In this document: piece after piece, positions 18,701 to 27,962 of the stretch | Layout of the letters: every line of letters starts with the position of its first letter | How positions within the stretch are numbered: position 1 is the stretch's first letter | From: Candidatus Aenigmatarchaeota archaeon | Lineage (GTDB): Archaea > Aenigmatarchaeota > Aenigmatarchaeia > CG10238-14 > SCSR01 | Direction of reading: 5' to 3' | Length of the DNA: 64,000 nt | NCBI GenBank assembly: GCA_016187385.1 | Contig: JACPJU010000001.1 | Span: 587,144-651,143 of the forward strand | Notes under the pieces: generated by a model | Databases searched by the model: none | Seen by the model: the letters and a program-made list of their open reading frames with translations, nothing else | Told to the model about the DNA's origin: nothing | Translations under genes and position numbers: made by a program

Positions 18701-20373
18701 TGAAAATTACGAGCAACGCCACGGGAATCGACGGCGAGTCGGTAGAAGTGCCGTTATTCGTCACAGTGACCAAATACAATGTTGTTCTTCCATTCGAAGA
18801 AGGTATAGGCCAGCCCAGCTCTTCACAGGCGGATGCAAACTGGATCATAGCAGATAATCTGCGATACCCATTGGAAGTTGGGAGTTTCGTATCTCAAGAA
18901 GCCTCAACGGGCAGAAACACAACTGCATATGGTTGGAACATGACATGGCTAAATGATACCTTAAAAATAAACTCTACGAGTGGCAGGGTATGTGTCAAAA
19001 ATACATTCAACTCAACCAGATACACGCAAGGAGGACAGCAGAATATTGCTATAAATGGCACCAACAATACCAGAATTCTGGTTCTCGACAGAACATCCAC
19101 CTATGATACAGTGATACTGAATACATCCGGTGCTATAACTATACTCAACGCAACCAATCGTAATCTTACTGCAGCAAGCGGTAGCGGGGGATTGTATCTC
19201 TGGGATATGAAAGACTGCAGCTTCTTTACAGTTATCAATACTACAAACGGTGCGATCCTGCAAGGCAACAGTTACATATCTAATAATAACGGCGGCTCTC
19301 ATCAGGTGAACCAGAATTTCACAATACCATATGTCGTCGTATCTGGAGGCAGCAGACAAAATGGTGTGCCTGTCACTACAAAGGCAATTTCAAAGCAGGA
19401 CAACAGAGGATTCGGATTTGAAGGCAAACTAACTTCAAGTCAAGCCACAATAACAGGAGCAACTACCGATGCTAACGGCGTGGCTTTCGTTACACTTAAC
19501 GTAACAAGAAGCGGAAGGATGATGGCGTTCTGGTCGACAACGATTAATAGCGATACAGATTCAGCTGACATGAGTACTGCTACAACCCTTGAGATGAAGG
19601 CATTTTCCACAAGTGCACAATCAGTCACACCATTGACACAAGGTGTAGTCACGTTAATTAATGATACACGTGCTAGAACAGCGTGGAGCGCATTCACAGC
19701 CAATAACTGGGCATTCAACGCCTCTGTCACTGAAACAACCGATGGCAATTTTGTCCAGAACGGAATTGCAGATACATGGCATATCGCTTATAACTCGACA
19801 AACAACAATACAGTGATTAACAACGGCACACCGCTAAACGAGGGCGGTCTTTCACAGCTGTTCTCCAACACTTTTGTAAACGGCACTATAAGAGCAGGAA
19901 ATATGACATCGGTAAATCTTAAGATAGGCGAATGGAACAATGGCACTTCCGCAAACAATTACACAAAGACTGCGGTATTCTACACAGATGCAAGCGGCTC
20001 ACCAAATAGATATGGTGTAATAACAGGAACAGAGAACATAACTGCACTGATATGTGCCCAAGGATTTCAGAAACCAACTGGAGTACCAGTCGACAACGCG
20101 ACAGTAAACGTATCAGTCACAGACTGGTCTGCGTTTCCACCAAGTGTGAAATACTTGGACATGTATAAAATATCAGACGCTTCGCAGGCGAGCCCATCCA
20201 ATCCAATTTTGACGAGTCCAAGCGGATGCGCACTATTCAAGATAGGTCCAGGACGATTAAGCACATGGCCATCAGCAGCAGCAGGGAAGCCACCTGTGTT
20301 TATTGAAGGAACTGTGACGACAGTCGGCGGCAGTTCAGAATTTGTCTACGTAGGTGACGTGTTCAGAGCATAA
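15766..20373 (+). CDS. Giant secreted Ig-repeat protein without an anchor (1535 aa)
   Basis: A GTG at 15766 starts a protein with an N-terminal hydrophobic signal (about residues 17-45) and about 1490 residues of Ig-like repeats rich in Asn, Ser and Thr with dozens of NxT/S sites. Repeat boundaries are marked by an aromatic strand followed by a new unit (for example TFGTQTFSARAEA, ADGYFSVSNYFMKV), as in the 1559-residue protein at 21852. There is no C-terminal membrane helix: it ends FVYVGDVFRA, part of a boundary strand, so the last repeat looks cut at the same place as in its paralogue. The following gene, 12 bases away, encodes a membrane-anchored PGF-pre-PGF protein. Likely an S-layer-like or adhesive component; function inferred. 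Confidence 0.7.
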   Translation: MNFLKINLYLAKITIPLKIIVGISKFILPVVVVFSILLLSSVTFASISLNVSLPPTIQTNNSANLGNTNVTITGSIKNTTTSDNVSFINVTAKIGNNSYWTVTLHNGSFSFNVSAPPTVGEYVFNISTNSSSVLNKTFGIFASNASTGNISFIGGKFPPFTNGTTFTVNITLYNFSTNSSPLIGYQPRVRIFQSNGQNVSWTVNPVNPSLATNSTQTTNSTGSIAYNITVPSTATVGEYVIDVDFGKAFSIFSVGSNYQMAVSTLSTSDEVLSNFVPGSTVNILAKLRTTSGSPVTGATVTAVITYPNGTTTRNITLSAHPSSSGYYNNTFTTESARGTYKVKVGALISGNDVSGSATFGTQTFSARAEAVKNAFFFEWGGKSAFKPGESISLDILAVNLTSGDVMNWGSCTGGNYTFLGVTFVNGTNTTIGNASVTLGTDQYLPSVTACKTTFTAPRASGTYNIKVNVTVGAETQTADGYFSVSNYFMKVTPVLDTGGFEGFKQVFAPGTNITIQLKARNVSGNTPVNQSNITGHIITKLVPLEFTSGASEVTNINQTSYNGVTNAAEPNITFTLPSSISGPLLIEVSATLNSSAGNSYLTETTTASTFIISNYLEGFLGPQKGGGMPSHEGEGASGFNSDAQCSGVQQFSGTVSDVNSSTAAQGASVAGIIQAREDETGRDVSSYLSITNSTASDSSGSIAVNITFTPTGGYSFSGNYFMVFNASYKGNFAGIPAFFTCRSLNMGFPQIKALGSDQQFSWQVAPTSALNITLTNVANMSGTIISNVSVFSLGQIFTFNPSTGTMQVLRNNTPLQINFTTNSGNTATNASLTIYPQNYTLGSSNLTRWPNGFFDLRPRVVSNLGTDTGFGGFMVVAFDAFPEFSFGQQYAAGSTQSVAIRAATNVSNFTITMGRPWEGVLETATINSANISTPDGWNNSAQTGNWSFYSVSPNGPYEKWNINFTVPSSLRKGGSMLTVKITSNATGIDGESVEVPLFVTVTKYNVVLPFEEGIGQPSSSQADANWIIADNLRYPLEVGSFVSQEASTGRNTTAYGWNMTWLNDTLKINSTSGRVCVKNTFNSTRYTQGGQQNIAINGTNNTRILVLDRTSTYDTVILNTSGAITILNATNRNLTAASGSGGLYLWDMKDCSFFTVINTTNGAILQGNSYISNNNGGSHQVNQNFTIPYVVVSGGSRQNGVPVTTKAISKQDNRGFGFEGKLTSSQATITGATTDANGVAFVTLNVTRSGRMMAFWSTTINSDTDSADMSTATTLEMKAFSTSAQSVTPLTQGVVTLINDTRARTAWSAFTANNWAFNASVTETTDGNFVQNGIADTWHIAYNSTNNNTVINNGTPLNEGGLSQLFSNTFVNGTIRAGNMTSVNLKIGEWNNGTSANNYTKTAVFYTDASGSPNRYGVITGTENITALICAQGFQKPTGVPVDNATVNVSVTDWSAFPPSVKYLDMYKISDASQASPSNPILTSPSGCALFKIGPGRLSTWPSAAAGKPPVFIEGTVTTVGGSSEFVYVGDVFRA

Positions 20374-20385
20374 GGATGATGAAAT

Positions 20386-21810
20386 ATGAATAAACAAATG
20401 ATAATCGTACTTTCAATCGTCGGATTACTGCTGATATCTCCGGCAATTTTCGCATCAGTATCTACAGTCTCGACAAGCATGTCGACTAGCAGGGCAACGA
20501 CAGGCACCAGTGTTACAGGTACAGTTACTGTTACTGCCACGGGTACTGAAAGCGGGAGCGTTCAATTGTCATGTAGCCCGAGCGGTGTGACTATATCTGA
20601 TCCCTCAACAGGCCAATATCAAGGAGTATCTTTATCGACATCGCCAACATCAAAGACATTTACATTTACAGCAGGGACAGCAAACACCTATACATGCACA
20701 GGTCAATCGAGTGGCGTCACAGGCGATGCGACAATAGTTTTTGTCGATCCGTCATCCCTGACAGTTACAGGGACACCAGCTTCTAAAACTGGGATAAAGA
20801 CCGGCACATTTTTATTGTCTGTTAACATACAAAATTCCCAGTCGAATGCGATAACAACATCTTATTCGCTAAGCTGTGGTTCTCACACATGTAGCGGCGA
20901 TTCAACATCAGATACAATAACAGTTTCTGCAGGCACAACAACCGCATTGTCATGGACCGTCACAATCGGGGGAACAAGTTCATCTTCTTCAATAACATTC
21001 TCGTTGGGAGACACTACAAACGCATTTTCAACTTCAATCACATGCAGTGATTGTGCTACAACAACTACAACAACCACTGACACTACAACAACTACAACAT
21101 CAGGTACTACACCTACAACAAGAACAACTACAGTTTCGACAGAGAAGGGCAAGGCAACCATTACAATACCATCAATTGCAGCAGGCAAATCGGAAGTTGT
21201 CGCAATAAGTAAGACTGAAGATGTTGCATTCAAGCAAATCGAAATATTCGTCAAGAATACCGTAAACACAATTCAGATCACAGTGTCAAAGCTTGCAGAC
21301 AAACCAGCATCTGTAACACAGGAAATCACAGGCAAGGTTTATCATTATATCGAAGTCAAGACAAATGTTACTGACATAGACACCAAAGTCAACCAGAGCG
21401 CGATAAGATTTGAAGTGTCGAAAACATGGCTGACCGAAAATAATATTGACGACACAAAGGTTTCGCTCAATAGATATGAGAACAATGCTTGGAACAAACT
21501 GACTACAACCAAGATGAGCGACGATGGGACAAATGTCTTGTACGAAGCGATATCGCCGGGATTGTCTGTTTTTGCTATATCGGGCGAGGTCAAGACTACA
21601 ACTACAACACCAAGTACCGAACAACCGAGTGGTGGACAAAATGTAACCCAGGCTCCTTCACCGACTGAATTTGTAGAAAAGAACTGGATACTTTTAGTGA
21701 TTATTGTCGTGGTTGCAATAGCAGGCGTAATATTTTATCTGGTAAAAGCTGGCATCATACCGCTTGGAAAGCCTGGTTGGGACGACCTGAAGAGAAAATA
21801 TAAGAAATAA
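20386..21810 (+). CDS. PGF-pre-PGF-domain surface anchor protein (474 aa)
   Basis: The protein has a signal peptide (about 1-23), Ser/Thr-rich beta domains, a poly-Thr stalk (about 225-245) and a PGF-pre-PGF-type domain (about 255-405) recognised by TITIPSIAAGKSEV, a SWLTENNI-like KTWLTENNID, an NAWNKLTT segment and SPGLSVFAISGE. One membrane helix (about 437-457) and a basic tail end the protein. The family is typical of archaeal surface proteins. A GGATGAT ribosome site sits between the previous stop and the ATG. It pairs with the anchorless 1535-residue protein and is paralogous to the product of 26528-27949. Confidence 0.8.
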   Translation: MNKQMIIVLSIVGLLLISPAIFASVSTVSTSMSTSRATTGTSVTGTVTVTATGTESGSVQLSCSPSGVTISDPSTGQYQGVSLSTSPTSKTFTFTAGTANTYTCTGQSSGVTGDATIVFVDPSSLTVTGTPASKTGIKTGTFLLSVNIQNSQSNAITTSYSLSCGSHTCSGDSTSDTITVSAGTTTALSWTVTIGGTSSSSSITFSLGDTTNAFSTSITCSDCATTTTTTTDTTTTTTSGTTPTTRTTTVSTEKGKATITIPSIAAGKSEVVAISKTEDVAFKQIEIFVKNTVNTIQITVSKLADKPASVTQEITGKVYHYIEVKTNVTDIDTKVNQSAIRFEVSKTWLTENNIDDTKVSLNRYENNAWNKLTTTKMSDDGTNVLYEAISPGLSVFAISGEVKTTTTTPSTEQPSGGQNVTQAPSPTEFVEKNWILLVIIVVVAIAGVIFYLVKAGIIPLGKPGWDDLKRKYKK

Positions 21811-21812
21811 TC

Positions 21813-21818
21813 TTTATA
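21813..21818 (+). promoter_or_regulatory. TATA-like box for the 1559-residue surface protein
   Basis: TTTATA is 34 bases before the GTG start at 21852, in the short gap after the previous anchor gene. The spacing is a little long for a leaderless start, so the call is tentative. Confidence 0.35.
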
Positions 21819-21851
21819 CGTTAGTAAAACAAAATTAATTATAAGATTTGT

Positions 21852-24800
21852 GTGGGGAGCCATTATAAAATTGCAATTTATTTCATATTCTTCATACTGT
21901 TATCCACCCAATCTGTTTCTGCACTGTCACTCACAGGCTTTACAGACAAGTTTTCTTATAAAATAAATGAAACGATAAACTACACAGTAGTATCAGACCA
22001 GAACTTAACATCAAATATATCAATTTATTTGATCAACTCCAGCGAATCGCGATTCAACTTTACTTCTATAATCCCCAATTCCACTAATTTCACAGTATCA
22101 TTTGGCGCGACTGTCCCGAGAAGCGGCGAGTATTTCGTGAAAGCAAACTTTACGTTCAACAACACCTATTATGAAAGTTCTTCGATTGTGAAAATCTCAA
22201 AAGCGCACAGCATCGTGATTGCGACGAACAAGCCCGCCTATTCGCCGGGCGAGACGATAAACTTTACTGTCAGGGCAACAGATGTGAACAGCATAGGAAT
22301 CTCCAATGAAAGCGTAACCATAAGATTGATGTACACGAACAACGACACGGTCATAAGTTCCAAATCAAGCACGACAAATTCAGGTGGCGAATACATCTCA
22401 ACTTTCACGGCTCCGACCACGACAGGGAGCTATAGATTGACTGTTAACGACTGGGTGGCTACAAAAATCGTTGACATAAGCTCGTTCGATTTGGTTTCGT
22501 TCATCGGCGATTCGAACGGCAATATCAAAACGAAATTCTACACAGGAGACACTGTCTATGTCTATATGGATCTTTTTGACAGCAATCAGACACGGTACAC
22601 AGGCACAGAAACACTGTCATTCCAGTTGACATATCCAAACGGTACACAGAACAATACCTTGTCATATCCATTCTCGGGTAGCAGGCTCAACACATCGTTC
22701 ACTGTGAGAGACAACGGCGTTCACAACGCGAAGATTACAGCTGTTTCAACATCCAAGTCCATTACACTCCCGCTCGACGTGGGCAAATATGAGATAGTTG
22801 GATGGCTGGAGAGAAATGCCACGCAGACCAACACATTCTTTCCCAATGAAACAGCGAACATTCTCGTCAAAGTTTTCAATGTAAGCACAGGAGAAATCAT
22901 CAAGACAGCACTGGACGATCCTTTTGAATTGACTTTATTGGACTCTTCCTTTGCGAATTCCAGCACCATAAGCAACTCATCAACAGTAAATTCAGCAACA
23001 GGGATCAGAGCATTCACTCTAAGCAGCACGCCTAACAGTACAGGTCTGTATTATGTAAGAATTGCTCTCAATCAATCCAAGGTGGAGCTTGACATGAAAG
23101 TCATAAATACCATAACGTCAACGACTCCTGCCGACCAGAGCTACAACTTTAAGAACATGTTCGTCGGCAACAAGCAGACAATAAGAATATTGACCGTGCT
23201 ATCAAATGCAACGAACCAGATAAACGCGACAAGCATTTCTGTAGTCTCCCTCAAGACAAGCGCAGGTGCGGATATAACATCGACGACAACTTTCAACACA
23301 TCGATTGTTGATTATAAAAACGGCAAAGCCGGGCTGGTGGAATTCTCATCGCCTTCTGCAGCAGGGCTTTATTTCATCAAAACTCTTGTGAACGGCAACT
23401 TTGCAGGAGATACACAATTCCTGATGAAACTCTACACGGCATGCGCACAGCTGGACGGCTACAGATGGTTCATCAGCTCCACAGATGATGCTAATCTAAC
23501 AGTCAGGGTTACCGAAGCAAAGGATATAAGCCTCGTCGATTCACTCGCCGGTAATTCAAGCGACTCTACAAACACTGAGACAGGCAATTTCTCGAGCGTG
23601 TACGGCATGCACGATTGTTATGCAGAATATAAAACTACGGCAAGCGGAAGTTCCAGTGGTGGTAACAACACAGCCAATATCGCTGTAACTGTGAAGAAAA
23701 TCATCAATACACTGTCAGGCGAGGACATCACAACAAAGGTTTCAAACCTGCCGAACAACAATACAGACGACAACGGTAGAGTCACGCTGAGATTGCAAAA
23801 GCCATCGGGAGGATGGGATGGTGGAACTTACGTTGTCGAGCTTGAACTCAGGGACAAGAACAACAATACAGACAAAGGGTTCGGAGCCTTTCAGGTCAAA
23901 AGCATGTGGATTAATGTATGGCCCGCACAGGTCAGCGGAAGATGGAGATGGTATTTTGCGCCGACTGAAAATATGAGCTTTAATGTGAATGCATACAATT
24001 CCACAAGCACATGGTATTATTATGGGGATAATCAAGGTACAGGTGATAATTGCACTGTTACAGGCGTGTTCTATCAGGGCAATGGTGCAGAGTGGTTCTG
24101 GCCGCCAAAGACAGTTCCCACAAGCAAATATACCGCAAGCTGTACAAATTCCTCGGCACCCGCCAAAGGAAGGTTCAACCTGACCATAACACCGTCATCT
24201 GCATTTGACACAGGCTATTATTTGGTGAGGGTCAAGGTCAACACAACTGCTGGCGTGGGTGATGTCGGAGAGGGGTGGTTCTCTGTAAAAGCCTATAATG
24301 TCTATGTGAAAACGGCATCGAGCAATTATTATGATTCATGGTACCGCGGTGTGACCGAGAATGTAAGCCTGAGCGTGGATGTGACTTATGCGAATTCAAC
24401 CAGATACGAGTGCTACTGGCAGAGCTGTCCTGCGAATGAAAGGGTAAATGAAACTCTGAATGTCTCCATGAAGCTTATCAAATATGACGCATGGAATCCT
24501 GCCGACTATGCAACAAGCAAATACAATTCCATGTTTACAAACAGCACCCAGACAAACGTATCCACACGGTACATAAACACGACAAACGGCACTGTTAACA
24601 TGACCCTAATACCGAGAGGCGGCACGGGTAACAGCTGGGAGACAGGATATTACAGCGCAGCGATCACAGTGGACGGTCCTCAAGGAAAGGAGACAGGAGC
24701 ATACTGGTTTGAAATAAGGAGCTTTTTTGTCAATCTCCAACCTGTAAAGGCCAACAATTCAAGGCAGATTACATCAAGCTACGGCTCGGGACAGAACATT

Positions 24801-26531
24801 ACGATAAATGTCAGCGCAAGTAACAAGCCTTCCTGGCTAAGCGATTCTTCTTATGGCGTGTCACTCACAAACATCCCCGCGAATATAACATCCATGAAAC
24901 TAAGCTACTGGAACCAAACGACCTACCTCATGAGCGAAGTGTCTGTTGTCTGGTCACCGAACACAACTACAACCGCAAACCCCACAATCAACAACATGAT
25001 TACAGTTAATATAACTCCTCTTACGACTCTGGTCGGAGGGATTTGGTATAATCTTGAAGTTACTCTGAAGGACAGCAACGGCAACAACCAAACAGGATGG
25101 GCGGGATTCCAAGTAAAAGATTTCACCTTCTCTTCAAGGACAAAGAACTGGCAATATGAGTTCAACAACACAGCAAACATATCTCTTGATGTCGCTGTCT
25201 GCGATGGCGAGACATGGTGGTGCAACTTCGGCTCCAACAGCTATTCGGGCAATCCCGTGAATGTTACTGTTACGAAATTATACAAGACCGATTCATGGCC
25301 TTATACAGCAGTCAGCGGATGGACAGCCAATTCGTCTGTAGTCAACTCTACCAATAACGGCCAGGGAATAGTCACCATATCGCCGACTTCGACTTTGGCA
25401 GGCGGTCATTATTCAGCCGAGTTGACAGCCAGATACACTGACAATTCAGGTTCGATACTCACATCCAATGTCTGGTTCAGGATAGAGTCATTCAGACTAT
25501 ACGTTAGCCCATTGAAATGGGAATACTCGATGAGTGAGAATATGACGTTAAAGATTACAACAAGCGCGTCTTCTACGCTCAGCGACGCACAAATATCGTG
25601 CGGATACTGGCCTGATCAGACTAGCTACAGCATGTCAGGCAGAGACCTCACGGCAAATACCACCTCATTAAGCACAGGCGACAATCTGATAATGCTTAGG
25701 CCTAACAGCACTAAGAACTGGGTTCCAGGCTATTGTTCTGGCTCTGTCACAGTAACAAGCGGCGGAGAAAGCCAACAGTCTTATTTCAGCTTCAATATGA
25801 AGGCATTCTCTTTGTCCGTGAGCCAACCGAAATACACTTATCTGAAAAATGAAAGTGCCATATTTAAAGTAGGTTCAGATGCGACACAGTACTTCAACAT
25901 AACCGACATAAATATCAGCATCTACAATTATGAAAATAACACGTTCACATACTTCAGGATGGGCCAGCAGCTGACGAGCAACGCGACAGGAAACAGTTTC
26001 AGAGGCAATTCAACGATAAATCTCAACATGACCAATGGAAATTGGACTCCAAACCGTTATTACTATGGCACAGTGACGGCCGTGGACTCGAACAATTCAG
26101 CCATCAAAAGCACAGCATGGATATACTTCGTTGCACAGGATGTCTTTACGGTGAACTCATGGGCCGTTATCAACGACACCGCTAGTTACACGTATCACAA
26201 TGCTTCGATAGAAACTGTGCCTTTGATTGTCTATACTTACAAGTACAATGCAGGCAGAAGTGATTGGTGGCCATATGATTTGACAGGCGGCATGAATGTC
26301 ACAATAACCTCAATCGAAAGACAATCGTGTACAACTTACCCATGCACATACTCGAACGTCACAGGATGGTCTGCAAGTACAGCAACCACTAAATCCGGCG
26401 GGCGAGGTCAACTGAACATCACCAGAAGTGGTGGATGGTCAACAGGATGGCATACTATTAGCTTTAGGGTGGCAGACAGTTCAGAGACAGTGCTGCTCGA
26501 AAGACAAGGTGGATTCTGGGTGGACTCATGA
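21852..26531 (+). CDS. Giant secreted Ig-repeat protein without an anchor (1559 aa)
   Basis: A GTG at 21852 starts a signal peptide (about 1-24). The N-terminal half has diverse Ig-like and MG2-like domains (NKPAYSPGETINFTV). From residue ~677 there are about seven units of 105-145 residues, each ending in a strand such as GWFSVKAY, WFEIRSF, GFQVKDF or WFRIESF (near 677, 807, 950, 1083, 1206, 1310, 1422). The protein ends GGFWVDS, that is, in the boundary strand, with no anchor. It has many tryptophans and NxT/S sites and several Cys pairs. The stop overlaps the ATG of the anchor gene (ATGA), so the two proteins are translationally coupled and probably made in fixed ratio. Confidence 0.75.
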   Translation: MGSHYKIAIYFIFFILLSTQSVSALSLTGFTDKFSYKINETINYTVVSDQNLTSNISIYLINSSESRFNFTSIIPNSTNFTVSFGATVPRSGEYFVKANFTFNNTYYESSSIVKISKAHSIVIATNKPAYSPGETINFTVRATDVNSIGISNESVTIRLMYTNNDTVISSKSSTTNSGGEYISTFTAPTTTGSYRLTVNDWVATKIVDISSFDLVSFIGDSNGNIKTKFYTGDTVYVYMDLFDSNQTRYTGTETLSFQLTYPNGTQNNTLSYPFSGSRLNTSFTVRDNGVHNAKITAVSTSKSITLPLDVGKYEIVGWLERNATQTNTFFPNETANILVKVFNVSTGEIIKTALDDPFELTLLDSSFANSSTISNSSTVNSATGIRAFTLSSTPNSTGLYYVRIALNQSKVELDMKVINTITSTTPADQSYNFKNMFVGNKQTIRILTVLSNATNQINATSISVVSLKTSAGADITSTTTFNTSIVDYKNGKAGLVEFSSPSAAGLYFIKTLVNGNFAGDTQFLMKLYTACAQLDGYRWFISSTDDANLTVRVTEAKDISLVDSLAGNSSDSTNTETGNFSSVYGMHDCYAEYKTTASGSSSGGNNTANIAVTVKKIINTLSGEDITTKVSNLPNNNTDDNGRVTLRLQKPSGGWDGGTYVVELELRDKNNNTDKGFGAFQVKSMWINVWPAQVSGRWRWYFAPTENMSFNVNAYNSTSTWYYYGDNQGTGDNCTVTGVFYQGNGAEWFWPPKTVPTSKYTASCTNSSAPAKGRFNLTITPSSAFDTGYYLVRVKVNTTAGVGDVGEGWFSVKAYNVYVKTASSNYYDSWYRGVTENVSLSVDVTYANSTRYECYWQSCPANERVNETLNVSMKLIKYDAWNPADYATSKYNSMFTNSTQTNVSTRYINTTNGTVNMTLIPRGGTGNSWETGYYSAAITVDGPQGKETGAYWFEIRSFFVNLQPVKANNSRQITSSYGSGQNITINVSASNKPSWLSDSSYGVSLTNIPANITSMKLSYWNQTTYLMSEVSVVWSPNTTTTANPTINNMITVNITPLTTLVGGIWYNLEVTLKDSNGNNQTGWAGFQVKDFTFSSRTKNWQYEFNNTANISLDVAVCDGETWWCNFGSNSYSGNPVNVTVTKLYKTDSWPYTAVSGWTANSSVVNSTNNGQGIVTISPTSTLAGGHYSAELTARYTDNSGSILTSNVWFRIESFRLYVSPLKWEYSMSENMTLKITTSASSTLSDAQISCGYWPDQTSYSMSGRDLTANTTSLSTGDNLIMLRPNSTKNWVPGYCSGSVTVTSGGESQQSYFSFNMKAFSLSVSQPKYTYLKNESAIFKVGSDATQYFNITDINISIYNYENNTFTYFRMGQQLTSNATGNSFRGNSTINLNMTNGNWTPNRYYYGTVTAVDSNNSAIKSTAWIYFVAQDVFTVNSWAVINDTASYTYHNASIETVPLIVYTYKYNAGRSDWWPYDLTGGMNVTITSIERQSCTTYPCTYSNVTGWSASTATTKSGGRGQLNITRSGGWSTGWHTISFRVADSSETVLLERQGGFWVDS

Positions 26532-27949
26532 AACCAAAAATCCTAGTTTTGTCAATATTGTTATCGTTTTTGTATTCAGTCAGTATTGTTTCAGCCGCAT
26601 TGACAGTCAGCGTTGACGTGTCCAAATCACTGACAGAGAACGAGCAGGCAACAGTTACAGTGACTGTCGCAAATACAGCAGGAAGCTCCACAGAAACCAA
26701 CATCGTCACCGAGCTTTCCAGCAGTCCTTCATGGTTTTCAGTGGTTACTGCATGCAGTTCGATATCAAGCCTGTCGGCAGGTGCTTCACAGACGTCTACA
26801 TGCATAATCAAGCCGACATCCACTGGCAGCGATTTAAGCACGACTGCTTCATCCACGTCACAAGGCGGCACTTCTGGCTCGGGGTCAACTTCAGGAATTA
26901 ATGTTGCATCCCAGAGCTCTTCATTGTCAGCTTCCATAACAGCGGATTCTTCTGTATCAACCAGCGCCACTTTTTACGTCGGCGTGACAGTAACAGCGCC
27001 TTCTGCAAATAATGTTGCAAATGCAAGAGCAACTATCAGCGAGTCTGGTCAGTGTACAGTGGATACATCCTACCAGGCTGCGACACAGTCATTGGGCAAT
27101 ATAACAAAAGGAACAAGCAAATCGCCTACCAACTGGAAGCTATCTGCTTCATCGGCCTCTGGTACATGTACGGTAACTGTGAATGTCGTTTCAGATGTAG
27201 GAGGTAGTGCATCGCCATCGAAATCGATAACGGTCACTGGAGGTAGCAGTGGAAGCAGCAGTAGCTCAAGTAGTAGCAGTGGTGGATCAGGCGGTGGCGG
27301 TGGAGGAACATCAGCTGCAAAAGTGGTGATAGGAGAGAAGAATGCCGTGATAACTATCCCGTCGATAGCAGCCAAATCTGAATCGTCATTTTCCGTAGAT
27401 TCGCCTGTATTGTCAATAACAAAGATGAATATCAAAGTCATCAACACGGTTGCGAATGTTCAAGTCACAGCTACAAAACTAGACTCAAGACCGTCGGATG
27501 TTGTATCGGATGCGCCAGGTATTGCAAACCAGTATATACGCATCGACAGAGTCAACATATCATCTGCCGACATAGAAAAGGTAACTTTCGATTTTAAAGT
27601 AGCGAAGAATTGGATGACGACAAACAACATAAACGAATCCACAGTCACTCTGCACAGGTATGTCAACGACAATTGGAACAAGCTTGAAACTGTCAAAGTC
27701 AATGAAACCGATACGGATTTTAACTATAATGCAACATCTCCGGGATTGTCTGTTTTTGCTGTGGCGGGAGAGTTGAAAATTGGAGCTTCTTTGCCTGCAC
27801 CATCCACGCCGGCAGAGGAATCAACAGCCAAAGAAATACAGCCAGAAGAAATATTTAAAACTGTGGCAGGAAACCCAGTGACAATAATTTTAATCATCGT
27901 CGGAATTGCAGCCGTTGGTGGCTTAATTTATTTCATTAGGAAAAAATAG
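26528..27949 (+). CDS. PGF-pre-PGF-domain surface anchor protein (473 aa)
   Basis: The protein has a signal peptide (about 1-24), two Ig-like domains, a Ser/Gly stalk (about 238-258), a PGF-pre-PGF-type domain (about 262-420: VITIPSIAAKSES, KNWMTTNNIN, DNWNKLET, SPGLSVFAVAGE), one membrane helix (about 450-470) and a three-lysine/arginine end. It is a paralogue of the protein at 20386-21810 with the same domain order but different stalk. The start overlaps the stop of the 1559-residue giant protein by 4 bases. It ends 13 bases from the convergent PMT-like glycosyltransferase gene. Confidence 0.8.
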   Translation: MKPKILVLSILLSFLYSVSIVSAALTVSVDVSKSLTENEQATVTVTVANTAGSSTETNIVTELSSSPSWFSVVTACSSISSLSAGASQTSTCIIKPTSTGSDLSTTASSTSQGGTSGSGSTSGINVASQSSSLSASITADSSVSTSATFYVGVTVTAPSANNVANARATISESGQCTVDTSYQAATQSLGNITKGTSKSPTNWKLSASSASGTCTVTVNVVSDVGGSASPSKSITVTGGSSGSSSSSSSSSGGSGGGGGGTSAAKVVIGEKNAVITIPSIAAKSESSFSVDSPVLSITKMNIKVINTVANVQVTATKLDSRPSDVVSDAPGIANQYIRIDRVNISSADIEKVTFDFKVAKNWMTTNNINESTVTLHRYVNDNWNKLETVKVNETDTDFNYNATSPGLSVFAVAGELKIGASLPAPSTPAEESTAKEIQPEEIFKTVAGNPVTIILIIVGIAAVGGLIYFIRKK

Positions 27950-27962
27950 AAAAACTAAGTTT

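Noticed and set aside
20883-21269. Long minus-strand open frames opposite the surface genes (also at 11405-11692, 24923-25237, 26464-26970, 52202-52558)
   Set aside because: They are complements of Thr/Ser/Asn-rich low-complexity coding sequence, with Val/Ser-rich products, no ribosome sites and no families.
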